Of a DNA stretch of 18,960 bases, positions 1-6,716 are shown in pieces. The DNA comes from UBA9300 sp032260385 (GTDB lineage: Bacteria; Bacteroidota; Bacteroidia; Bacteroidales; VadinHA17). Under the pieces are notes generated by a model that saw only the letters and a list, made by a program, of their open reading frames with translations, made no database searches and was not told the DNA's origin. The stretch's first letter is position 1. Each line of letters starts with the position of its first letter. Location: contig JAVVEL010000037.1 of the NCBI GenBank assembly GCA_032260385.1, forward strand, positions 1-18,960, written 5' to 3'. The translations under genes and the position numbers were made by a program.

Positions 1-225
1 TATAAATTCAAATATTATGTTAATTAGAAAATAGATGTATAGTGCTATCTAATTGTATGTCAGTATGATATATACTTAATTTACATAATAATATATTATT
101 AATCAGACACTTCAAAAATCAACAACCGAAAGTCACGAGTTTGTTTCAAACGAGTGACTTGAGTTCGCCGAAGGCAATCCTTGTCCGATATTCGAAGATC
201 TCACTCCTTCGCCTATAATTTGGCT

Positions 226-293
226 TCGCCGAGCTACGCTGCGCATCGGTTGACTCAAAATACTACGTATTTTATCGCCGAGCTTCGCTGCGC
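226..293. repeat. Pair of 19-bp near-identical direct repeats
   Basis: TCGCCGAGCTACGCTGCGC (226-244) and TCGCCGAGCTTCGCTGCGC (275-293) differ at one base and are offset by 49 bp. The second copy can fold through GAGC (280-283) and GCTC (292-295). An AAAATAC/GTATTTT hairpin (257-273) sits between the copies. The GC-rich composition contrasts with the AT-rich DNA on the left. It resembles degenerate intergenic REP-like sequence; no transposase is nearby. Confidence 0.55.
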
Positions 294-364
294 TCCTGTT
301 GCCAATTCTCCCCGATGCTCGTTTTGACTTCTTCCCCTACCCTTTTTTGCCTTCACCCGCAAGA

Positions 365-398
365 GTATTTGCAAATTAGTGCCTCATTTTGCAAATAC
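365..398. promoter_or_regulatory. 11-bp inverted repeat with paired TTTGCAAA palindromes
   Basis: GTATTTGCAAA (365-375) and TTTGCAAATAC (388-398) are exact reverse complements separated by 12 bases. Each arm contains the self-complementary octamer TTTGCAAA (368-375 and 388-395), so the two octamers are also a direct repeat 20 bp apart, about two helical turns. This fits an operator for a dimeric regulator of the gene starting at 581. A run of T follows at 401-405, so a rho-independent terminator for a gene outside the window is also possible. Confidence 0.4.
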
Positions 399-580
399 AC
401 TTTTTGTCTTCTCAATATGCTTTCTTTAATAATACAGCCGGTGCGACTATTTACTCTCTAAGCTACATCTTTTTTCTTTGGATATATCTTGTTAACTTGA
501 AAGGTGTAATTACCGGCAAAATAAACCCGGAGGAAACCGATACTTATTATCCACTTCTTTACTCACCATATAAAAAAATT

Positions 581-2095
581 ATGAAATCAAAGAACACTAT
601 GGACCGGAGAAAATTCATTGGTTCAGCTGTTACCACGGCAGCTGCCATTACGGTGGTTCCCAGGCATGTACTGGGAGGAACAGGGTATGTTCCACCTTCT
701 GATAAAATAACAGTTGCCAATATAGGCTGTGGTACCCAGGGATTGCGAGAGATGCCCGGCTTGTTACAAAACCCGGATATACAGGTGGTTGCTGTTTGTG
801 ATGTGAATAAATTGACAACTGATTATCTGGACTGGTCTGCAGAAGGCCTTCGTAACTCTATCCGGAATACACTGGATTTACCTGGCTGGGGTTCTGATTA
901 CCGGGGGATCCCTGGAGGGAGGGACATAGGAAAGGAATATGTAGAGACTTATTATGGAAGAAACCAACCCTCAGGGACTTATAAAGGATGCAGCTCGTAT
1001 GAGGATTACCGGGAACTGCTTGAAAAGGAAGCGGATATAGATGCCGTTAAAATCATGACCCCGGATCATCATCATGCCTTTCTGGCTATTGCAGCCATGA
1101 AAAAAAGCATCCATGTGATTACGCATAAACCTATTGCCAACCGAATGTCTGAGGGAAGACTGGCAATTGAAACAGCAAATAGTTCAGGTGTAAAGACACA
1201 TTTGCTGGCATGGAGTGAAAGAGCGGAATACGGATTGGTTTTGCAATGGATCAATGACGGAGTAATCGGTAAATTAAAAGAGATACACAACTGGTCATAC
1301 CGCCCGGTATGGGAGCAATGGCCAACCCGGCCCCGTGATTCCCGTCCCACACCCAAAGGCTTCAACTGGGAGTTATGGCTGGGGCCTGTCCCGGATATAC
1401 CATATCATCCTTTCTATACTCATAATCGATTTCGTGGGTGGTATGATTTTGGAGGTGGGAGTATTGCAGACATGGGACATTACAGCCTGTTCCCGCTATT
1501 AATGACTTTTGGGATTGATACACCCCCTGTAAGTGCGAAAGCATATGGGACCACCCATCGATATGTTGACGGCAATACTTATAAATGGATTGATAATGAT
1601 GTTTCATTTCCTTTGTCGAGCTTAATACAGATAGAATTCCCGAAACAGAATAATCTTCCCGCTTTTGATCTGTTCTGGTATGATGGAGGAATGAAACCCT
1701 TTATCCCTGACGAACTAAAAGAGGATAAACGTGATATGCCGGAGGAAGGGATGATGTTTGTAGGTGATAAGGGAAAAATACTCGCAGGATTTCGAGGCGA
1801 AGATCCCGAGATCATTCCCTCCAGGCTAATGAAAGCATATCAGGGAGAAAAAAAACTGCCTGAAAGGGAGATGCGACCTCGATCAAATACCTGGGTGGCA
1901 GCTATAAAAGAGGATAAAGAGTCACCTGGCAGCTTTAAATATGCCGGAACGGTCACCGAAACTATTAACCTGGCTGCTGTGTCTCTGCGGGCAGGTAAAA
2001 AGATAGAATATGATTCCGGGAAAATGAAGATCACCAATGATGAAGCAGCCAATAAATATTTGACACGGGAATACAGAAAAGGCTGGGAACTTTAA
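581..2095 (+). CDS. Tat-exported Gfo/Idh/MocA family oxidoreductase
   Basis: A 504-residue NAD(P)-dependent sugar oxidoreductase of the Gfo/Idh/MocA family. I chose the ATG at 581 because a Tat-like signal follows at once (DRRKFIGSAV near residues 8-17, then a hydrophobic stretch ending near LGG at 31-33). An in-frame ATG at 599 is an alternative start. The Rossmann fold shows GCGTQG at 49-54. The family's usual EKP motif appears as THKP at 181-184, keeping the catalytic-type Lys183. The C-terminal substrate domain contains GGGSIADMGH (291-300), with His300 in the usual catalytic His region. Tat export fits proteins that fold with their cofactor before export. The gene ends 13 bp before a TIM-barrel gene with its own Tat-like signal, so they are probably co-transcribed. 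Members often act on sugar or glycoside C3 or C2 hydroxyls; the exact substrate here is unknown. Confidence 0.9.
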   Translation: MKSKNTMDRRKFIGSAVTTAAAITVVPRHVLGGTGYVPPSDKITVANIGCGTQGLREMPGLLQNPDIQVVAVCDVNKLTTDYLDWSAEGLRNSIRNTLDLPGWGSDYRGIPGGRDIGKEYVETYYGRNQPSGTYKGCSSYEDYRELLEKEADIDAVKIMTPDHHHAFLAIAAMKKSIHVITHKPIANRMSEGRLAIETANSSGVKTHLLAWSERAEYGLVLQWINDGVIGKLKEIHNWSYRPVWEQWPTRPRDSRPTPKGFNWELWLGPVPDIPYHPFYTHNRFRGWYDFGGGSIADMGHYSLFPLLMTFGIDTPPVSAKAYGTTHRYVDGNTYKWIDNDVSFPLSSLIQIEFPKQNNLPAFDLFWYDGGMKPFIPDELKEDKRDMPEEGMMFVGDKGKILAGFRGEDPEIIPSRLMKAYQGEKKLPEREMRPRSNTWVAAIKEDKESPGSFKYAGTVTETINLAAVSLRAGKKIEYDSGKMKITNDEAANKYLTREYRKGWEL

Positions 2096-2108
2096 ATAAA
2101 CCGCAACT

Positions 2109-2993
2109 ATGAAGAATACACAAAAACATTATTCAAGAAGACGTTTCATTGAAAAAACTGTCTTACTGGGTGCGGCCGGATTGCTTGTACCCGCTCTGGA
2201 TTTACAATCGAGGGCCACAGCAACCCAACATATGACGCACGATGATATCTCACTTGCCCAGTGGGCACTGGTACAGGAAATAAGGGACGGGAAATGGAAA
2301 AATCTGGATTTTCCTCGAATTGCCCGGGATGATTTTGACCTTAACGGGATTGAATTTGTGAATACACTCTTTGAAGTACCGACCATAGATTATCTTAATC
2401 AATTGAAAAGAAATGCAGATGATTATGGGGTAACCATGGTATTGATAATGGTTGATGCAGAAGGAGACGGGTGTGAACCAACACCTGAATTGCGAAGACA
2501 GTTTGTGATAAACCACAGGAAATGGGTTGATATCGCAGCATACCTGGGCTGCAAAGCCATACGGACCAATTGCAGGGGGCTGCAGGCCGTGGATAAAGAC
2601 GAGGCTTTGAAGTGGGCAGCAGAATCATATAACATGCTTTTGGAATATGCTGTGCCGGCAGGCATTAGTGTATGTATTGAAAATCATGGAGGTGTATCAA
2701 ATGATCCTGACTGGATGACATCGCTATTGAAAGAAGTGAATAACCTCTACTTCGGCTCCTATCCCGACTGGCGAAGCCCTTCTGACGATTTTGATAATGT
2801 GTATTATCTTGAAAAGATGTTACCATGGGCTGTGGGGATGTCTTATCGCAATCAGCCAACTGAAGAACTAACGGTAAAAATGATTAAATTATGCCATAAT
2901 GGAGGTTACAGGGGATGGTATGGCATCGAATCAACGGGGAGAGAGGCCATAATTAATGGTAAGGAACTCCTGAAAAAATACCTGGAGATCTGA
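2109..2993 (+). CDS. Exported sugar phosphate isomerase/epimerase-like TIM barrel
   Basis: A 294-residue protein of the xylose-isomerase-like TIM-barrel family (AP endonuclease 2-like fold). The N-terminus is Tat-like, with SRRRF at 9-13 and a hydrophobic segment at 18-30. Likely divalent-metal ligands at strand ends are Glu191 in CIENHGG (189-195), Asp220 in GSYPDW and Glu274 in YGIEST. The usual third ligand (His) is not obvious. The start follows the oxidoreductase stop by 13 bp. In Bacteroidota, exported oxidoreductase and isomerase-like barrels are often paired, and some pairs process 3-keto-glycosides by oxidation followed by elimination or isomerisation. That role is inferred from family and pairing. 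No sugar-binding or transport gene is visible beside it. Confidence 0.85.
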   Translation: MKNTQKHYSRRRFIEKTVLLGAAGLLVPALDLQSRATATQHMTHDDISLAQWALVQEIRDGKWKNLDFPRIARDDFDLNGIEFVNTLFEVPTIDYLNQLKRNADDYGVTMVLIMVDAEGDGCEPTPELRRQFVINHRKWVDIAAYLGCKAIRTNCRGLQAVDKDEALKWAAESYNMLLEYAVPAGISVCIENHGGVSNDPDWMTSLLKEVNNLYFGSYPDWRSPSDDFDNVYYLEKMLPWAVGMSYRNQPTEELTVKMIKLCHNGGYRGWYGIESTGREAIINGKELLKKYLEI

Positions 2994-3461
2994 GTATAGG
3001 TTGAAGCAGGATCTTGTTGGCTGCTGCCACAGTCCTGGGGATGTAATTAAATTCTCCATTAATTGGAGATAATAAATATTGACCCCTATCATCACCATTT
3101 GAATATAACAAACCTGCAGTTCTGAGTATCTCGAAAGATAGCAGGTAGTCTGAACTTTCCAGATTTCTGATATATGGTTATTAGTTGATCTCTCTTTGCT
3201 CTCAAATGTTGCTATGGTTTTAGAGTTAAAGGTTTGAACGGACAGTGAGTAAGATCGTTTTATTCTTCCGGGAATAAACCCGCTCCTCGATCTTGGTATT
3301 GGTTTATGTACTATTTTTCAGAGCTCTTATCCTGGCAAATGAGCTCCTGTCACTTTCTGCGTATATAACGAAATTGTCGTACCCTTTTGGTTTGTCAAAA
3401 GTCATGGGCCCGCGTAAATCTATGATCAACGAGTTGAACTGGTATAATGAAATATGCTTCC
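2994..3461. other. Gene-free convergent region, 468 bp
   Basis: This lies between the plus-strand TIM-barrel gene and the minus-strand DUF1295 gene. Short open stretches exist on both strands (for example 3293-3529 plus, and about 50 codons minus across 3310-3465), but none resembles a family I know and none has a convincing start. A 6-bp stem TCTCCA/TGGAGA at 3053-3069 with a 5-base loop lies about 60 bp after the upstream stop and lacks a T tract, so it is at best a weak terminator. The length and broken frames would fit a decayed gene, but I cannot name one. Confidence 0.5.
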
Positions 3462-4235
3462 TTATTTTTTCGGGAACCAGGGAAAAAAAGGACTTGTTTT
3501 TCGGATATATTCCTGGTATTGCGGTTTAGAATTGTTAAGTGTTTTTTCAAGAAGAGCCACTCCTGATACTTTTATTATCAGCAATGTCATTACAACAGAG
3601 CCGGCAACCTGCCAGTAAGCACCGGCTGCAATACTGAAAATCGCATAGGACCACCAGACAACCGAATCGCCAAAATAATTAGGATGCCGGGTATATTTCC
3701 AGAATCCTTTATCCAGTACCCTGCCCCTGTTTCGTGCATCTTTTTTAAAACGTGCCAGTTGATAATCACCTCCCGATTCAAAAATAAAACCAACAAGCCA
3801 GACAACAATGCCTGCATAGTCAAGAAAGTTAAGCGTACCCGGATCATTGCTCGTATTTATTCCGTACAGGGGTAGTGAAACAATCAGAACAAGTGCGCCC
3901 TGGAGCAGGAATGTCTGAAAATAGCTGAACCACCAGTATCTCTCCGCGCCATATTTTCTCCTGAATTCCTGGTACCTGAAATCCTCTCCTTTGCCCCAGT
4001 TCCTTATGAAAAGATAGACTGTGAGTCTCAGTCCCCATATACTGACAAGTATGAGAATTAATATTTTCCTGGGATTAAGCTCACCGGTCATGAACACATA
4101 AAATGCATTGACGATAACAAAACTGAAACCCCAGAAGAGGTCCACAATACTCACATTTTTTATGAGTATACTCACCAGCCATAGTAAGGTCATGAGTCCC
4201 CAGATAAGTAAGGCAGCCTGAAGAAAAACATTCAT
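3462..4235 (-). CDS. DUF1295 membrane protein, steroid 5-alpha-reductase-like
   Basis: A 257-residue polytopic membrane protein of the DUF1295 family, related to steroid 5-alpha-reductases and isoprenylcysteine methyltransferase-like proteins. Hydrophobic segments lie near residues 3-25, 31-50, 57-77, 106-124, 138-152 and 191-225. The diagnostic loop GFWKYTRHPNYFGD occupies 177-190; in relatives it helps bind NADPH or SAM. The soluble segment rich in Arg, Trp and Tyr at 80-103 is also typical. The likely role is reduction or modification of a lipid-soluble substrate in the inner membrane. It is the last gene of a tight three-gene run, starting 13 bp after the DegV/DAK gene, which supports co-transcription and a lipid substrate. 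The substrate is not known. Confidence 0.88.
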   Translation of the reverse strand: MNVFLQAALLIWGLMTLLWLVSILIKNVSIVDLFWGFSFVIVNAFYVFMTGELNPRKILILILVSIWGLRLTVYLFIRNWGKGEDFRYQEFRRKYGAERYWWFSYFQTFLLQGALVLIVSLPLYGINTSNDPGTLNFLDYAGIVVWLVGFIFESGGDYQLARFKKDARNRGRVLDKGFWKYTRHPNYFGDSVVWWSYAIFSIAAGAYWQVAGSVVMTLLIIKVSGVALLEKTLNNSKPQYQEYIRKTSPFFPWFPKK

Positions 4236-4248
4236 AAGCCCGTAACTA

Positions 4249-6048
4249 TTAATTCTTAAACATCAGTGAAACAGCCACTGCACCTTTGCCTGCATGCATA
4301 CCGATCACCGGGGAGATATTGACAACAGAGACAGCCTTCCTGCCTGTTATTTTTTCCATCTCACTTTCTGCTTCCCTGGCACCATCACTGTTGTTAGCAT
4401 GCAGTATTGTATAGTTCCAGATAGCTTTCCCCGCCCCTATTTTTCTTATATGTCTGAAGATCTTGCCAATACTTGCCGCCTGGCTGAAAGTCTTACCAAA
4501 CAGAAATGATCTACCATCTTCATCCATTGAAATAACAGGATTTAAGCCCAGGGCTGTCGCCAGCAATCCTTTTGGTTTTGAAACCCGTCCTCCTTTGATC
4601 ATATATTTCAGGTTTCTGACACTGACAAATATTTTGGATTGATCCAGACTATTTTCAATTGAATTAACAATCTTCTCCACGGACGTGCCTTTCTCAATTT
4701 CTTTTGCAGCCCTGAGCACAAGCAGGCCAAGTCCTCCTGATAGGTTTTTTGAATCAATCACATAAACCGCTTTGCCAAACTCTTTTACAATTCGCTGTGC
4801 GGCCTTTACACTGTTCGAATAGGTCCCGCTGAACTTGCCGGTCAGGTGTATTGAAATTATTGAGTCGTAATGAGAGGCCAGGTGTGAGTACAGGTTGGTA
4901 AAGGCCTGTTCGTTTATCTGCGATGTCTTGGGAAACTCTTCAGAAGTTTCAAGCAGTTCATAAAATTGTTCCGGCTGGATGGTTACCTTATCCAGGTAAT
5001 GATTATCACCGAAGTTCAGATTTATCGGCAATATATTTACCTGGTAGCGGTCAATTAAGTCCTGTGACAGGTCACAGGTTGAGTCTGTTACCAGCGCAAT
5101 GTTCCATTTCCTTTTAAGCGCTGTTTCCTGCTGTCTGACCATATCATCCACTTTCTGATATGTTATAGTGCCGGAGTCTTTAAGCTCATGAAAAAGTTCC
5201 GCAGGAGCATTGGTATGGACATGCATGCGGCACATGCTTTCTGAACCGGCTACAACGATGGAATCTCCCCTTTTTTCAAGAACCTGCTGTAATTCATTCT
5301 TACTGATGGTCATATTCTTCAGTACAGCCTCCGTGCAATAGCGGTAAATAATTTCTTCATCAGTTATCTCTTCAGTATGTATTAATGAAACTGCAGATTG
5401 CTGTTCAGTCAAAAGACTACGAATATTTCTGTTTGTAATAAAATCAATTATCCCCTTTATAAAAAGCACAAATCCTTTTGCCCCTGCATCCACAAAACCT
5501 GTTTTGCTGAGTTCTTTCAGTTTTGCGGTTGTTTCTGCCAGTGATTTTTCAAGAACTGCAAATGAATCAATTATGATACTCTTAAAATCGTGAACAGCTT
5601 CTTTTTTACTGTCCAGGAATTCAGACCATTCCTTTATGACAGTCAGCATGGTCCCTTCCGCCGGCCTGGTTATAGCCTCGTAAATATAGGGTATTGATTT
5701 TTTCACGCTTTCAGCAAACTCAGGCAGTGTGATTACCGACTTGTTCCTGGTTTCACGGCTCAGTCCATGCAGGAACTGTGCGAATATAACACCTGAATTA
5801 CCTCTTGCTCCCATCAATGAGGCATAGGCAATTTTATTCACCATTGTTTCATACGATTTGTGGGGCTTAATATTGTCAATTACTGATCGAACCGTTGAAG
5901 CAAGGTTCGTGCCTGTATCTTTATCATTTACAGGAAAGACATTTATCCTGTTAAGCTCAACCTGGTTCTGCAGTATCTGTTTTCCTCCCGCAATAAAAGC
6001 ATAGTACAGGAATTTTCCATTTATATGAGGTGCCATATTATTGTTCAT
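4249..6048 (-). CDS. DAK-phosphatase/DegV fusion: FakA-FakB-like fatty acid kinase
   Basis: A 599-residue soluble protein joining two proteins that are separate in Firmicutes. Residues 1-205 match the DhaL-like kinase domain of FakA: NVFPVNDKDTGTN (36-48) keeps Asp42 and Asp44 of the Mg-ATP DxD site, with GARGNSG at 80-86 and DAGAKGF at 187-193. Residues 230-300 match the FakA middle domain; Cys238 (YCTE) and His276/His278 (MHVHT) align with its zinc-type ligands. Residues 316-599 form a DegV/FakB lipid-binding domain with TDSTCDL (321-327), PKTSQ (373-377), GKFSGTY (404-410), GGRVSK (486-491) and HAGKGA (585-590). FakB carries a fatty acid that FakA phosphorylates to acyl-phosphate; in the fusion, substrate transfer would be within one chain. 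It starts 8 bp after DUF2177. The domain calls are strong; the fatty acid kinase role is inferred from them. Confidence 0.9.
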   Translation of the reverse strand: MNNNMAPHINGKFLYYAFIAGGKQILQNQVELNRINVFPVNDKDTGTNLASTVRSVIDNIKPHKSYETMVNKIAYASLMGARGNSGVIFAQFLHGLSRETRNKSVITLPEFAESVKKSIPYIYEAITRPAEGTMLTVIKEWSEFLDSKKEAVHDFKSIIIDSFAVLEKSLAETTAKLKELSKTGFVDAGAKGFVLFIKGIIDFITNRNIRSLLTEQQSAVSLIHTEEITDEEIIYRYCTEAVLKNMTISKNELQQVLEKRGDSIVVAGSESMCRMHVHTNAPAELFHELKDSGTITYQKVDDMVRQQETALKRKWNIALVTDSTCDLSQDLIDRYQVNILPINLNFGDNHYLDKVTIQPEQFYELLETSEEFPKTSQINEQAFTNLYSHLASHYDSIISIHLTGKFSGTYSNSVKAAQRIVKEFGKAVYVIDSKNLSGGLGLLVLRAAKEIEKGTSVEKIVNSIENSLDQSKIFVSVRNLKYMIKGGRVSKPKGLLATALGLNPVISMDEDGRSFLFGKTFSQAASIGKIFRHIRKIGAGKAIWNYTILHANNSDGAREAESEMEKITGRKAVSVVNISPVIGMHAGKGAVAVSLMFKN

Positions 6049-6056
6049 AAGCTGTT

Positions 6057-6464
6057 CTAACTGATCAATTTAACAATATAAAACCCCGATAATGAGACTA
6101 TTGCAGAAAGCACTGAACCCCAGATAATATCTATAATAACAATAGGCAGCGGCCAGCTTTTAAGAGTTGCCAGATTGGTCAAATCATAGGTGGCATAGGT
6201 GAAAAAGCCAAATAAAGCACCCAGAAGGATGGCATTGGAAACAGAATCTTTGTTCACCGCAGGGTAAATGGCAAATATTGATATTCCAATCACGAAAACC
6301 AGGTAAAAGATAAATGCTGCCGTCCAGTTAACTTTGTCGGACAGGAAATCGCCCAGGTATTTACGGTAAAGGTCCCTGGCAACAAGACCAAGCCATATCA
6401 TGTCTATCGCAAGGAAAACGATAAATGTCAGGACGTAAGCTATCAGAACTGTTTTTATATCCAT
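6057..6464 (-). CDS. DUF2177 family membrane protein
   Basis: A 135-residue small integral membrane protein matching the DUF2177 family in length and pattern. Four hydrophobic segments lie near residues 4-29, 46-68, 79-97 and 106-133. Conserved-looking polar positions within membrane segments include the Asp in AIDMIWLGL near residue 21 and the Asp in TYDLTNLATLKSW near 94. No biochemical function is established that I know of, though family members occur beside lipid-modifying genes such as DUF1295 and cyclopropane fatty acid synthase types. It heads the tight run DUF2177-DegV/DAK-DUF1295. The nearest promoter candidate is the TATCTTTG box at 6630-6637 on the same strand. Confidence 0.85.
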   Translation of the reverse strand: MDIKTVLIAYVLTFIVFLAIDMIWLGLVARDLYRKYLGDFLSDKVNWTAAFIFYLVFVIGISIFAIYPAVNKDSVSNAILLGALFGFFTYATYDLTNLATLKSWPLPIVIIDIIWGSVLSAIVSLSGFYIVKLIS

Positions 6465-6509
6465 CGCTTAAATTTATTTACCTATATACATTATTTTAGT
6501 ACATATTGT

Positions 6510-6611
6510 TCATTTATTTAATATGATCCTGCTGCTGTCAGCCAGGCTTACAGGCCGGGCGGAATTACCTACAAATAATGCAAGCATAATCATTAATAAT
6601 TTTAGTCTCAT
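6510..6611 (-). CDS. Tiny ORF encoding a signal-peptide-like sequence
   Basis: A 33-codon frame begins MRLKLLMIMLALFVG: a charged start, a hydrophobic core and a polar tail (NSARPVSLADSS), then stops after IILNK. This is a textbook Sec signal peptide with almost no mature protein. Its ATG lies about 18 bp downstream of a perfect TATCTTTG box, so it sits where a translated gene would. It may be the surviving 5' end of an exported-protein gene whose body was deleted, a leader peptide, or a very small secreted peptide. It lies in the 252-bp gap between the FAD oxidoreductase and DUF2177. There is no homology evidence. Confidence 0.4.
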   Translation of the reverse strand: MRLKLLMIMLALFVGNSARPVSLADSSRIILNK

Positions 6612-6629
6612 TTTTAAATAATTATTAAT

Positions 6630-6637
6630 CAAAGATA
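6630..6637 (-). promoter_or_regulatory. Bacteroidota -7 promoter box TATCTTTG
   Basis: The plus strand reads CAAAGATA, giving TATCTTTG on the minus strand, an exact fit to the Bacteroidota -7 consensus TAnnTTTG. The surroundings are strongly AT-rich. A TTG lies upstream at 6649-6651, but the spacing is too short for the usual -33 element, so that half is unconvincing. It points at the tiny ORF at 6611 and, beyond it, the DUF2177-DegV/DAK-DUF1295 run starting at 6464. Confidence 0.5.
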
Positions 6638-6716
6638 TAAATTGTATACAATTTAATTACTTATAAGTGTTTTAACAGGTAATTAGCAGAATTATTAAGG
6701 ACTCAATAAGGATATT

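Larger units (their letters stand above)
1..580. other. Non-coding, repeat- and hairpin-rich leader region
   Basis: No credible gene is seen. The first ~120 bases are very AT-rich and contain a perfect 16-bp palindrome (TAATAATATATTATTA, 86-101). Bases 130-160 form an imperfect hairpin whose outer stem is AAGTCAC/GTGACTT. Bases 226-293 hold a near-identical pair of GC-rich repeats with a 7-bp AAAATAC/GTATTTT hairpin (257-273) between them. Bases 365-398 hold an 11-bp inverted repeat. A reading frame is open from 389 into the next gene, but its N-terminal 64 codons look like translated leader DNA and lie upstream of a good Tat signal, so I treat 389-580 as untranslated. Confidence 0.6.

Noticed and set aside
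389..580. N-terminal extension of the Gfo/Idh/MocA reading frame
   Set aside because: It lies before a complete Tat signal and its sequence looks like translated leader DNA overlapping the inverted repeat at 365-398.
3293..3529. 78-codon plus-strand ORF
   Set aside because: No family resemblance, starts at a non-ATG codon context without support, and overlaps the end of the DUF1295 gene.
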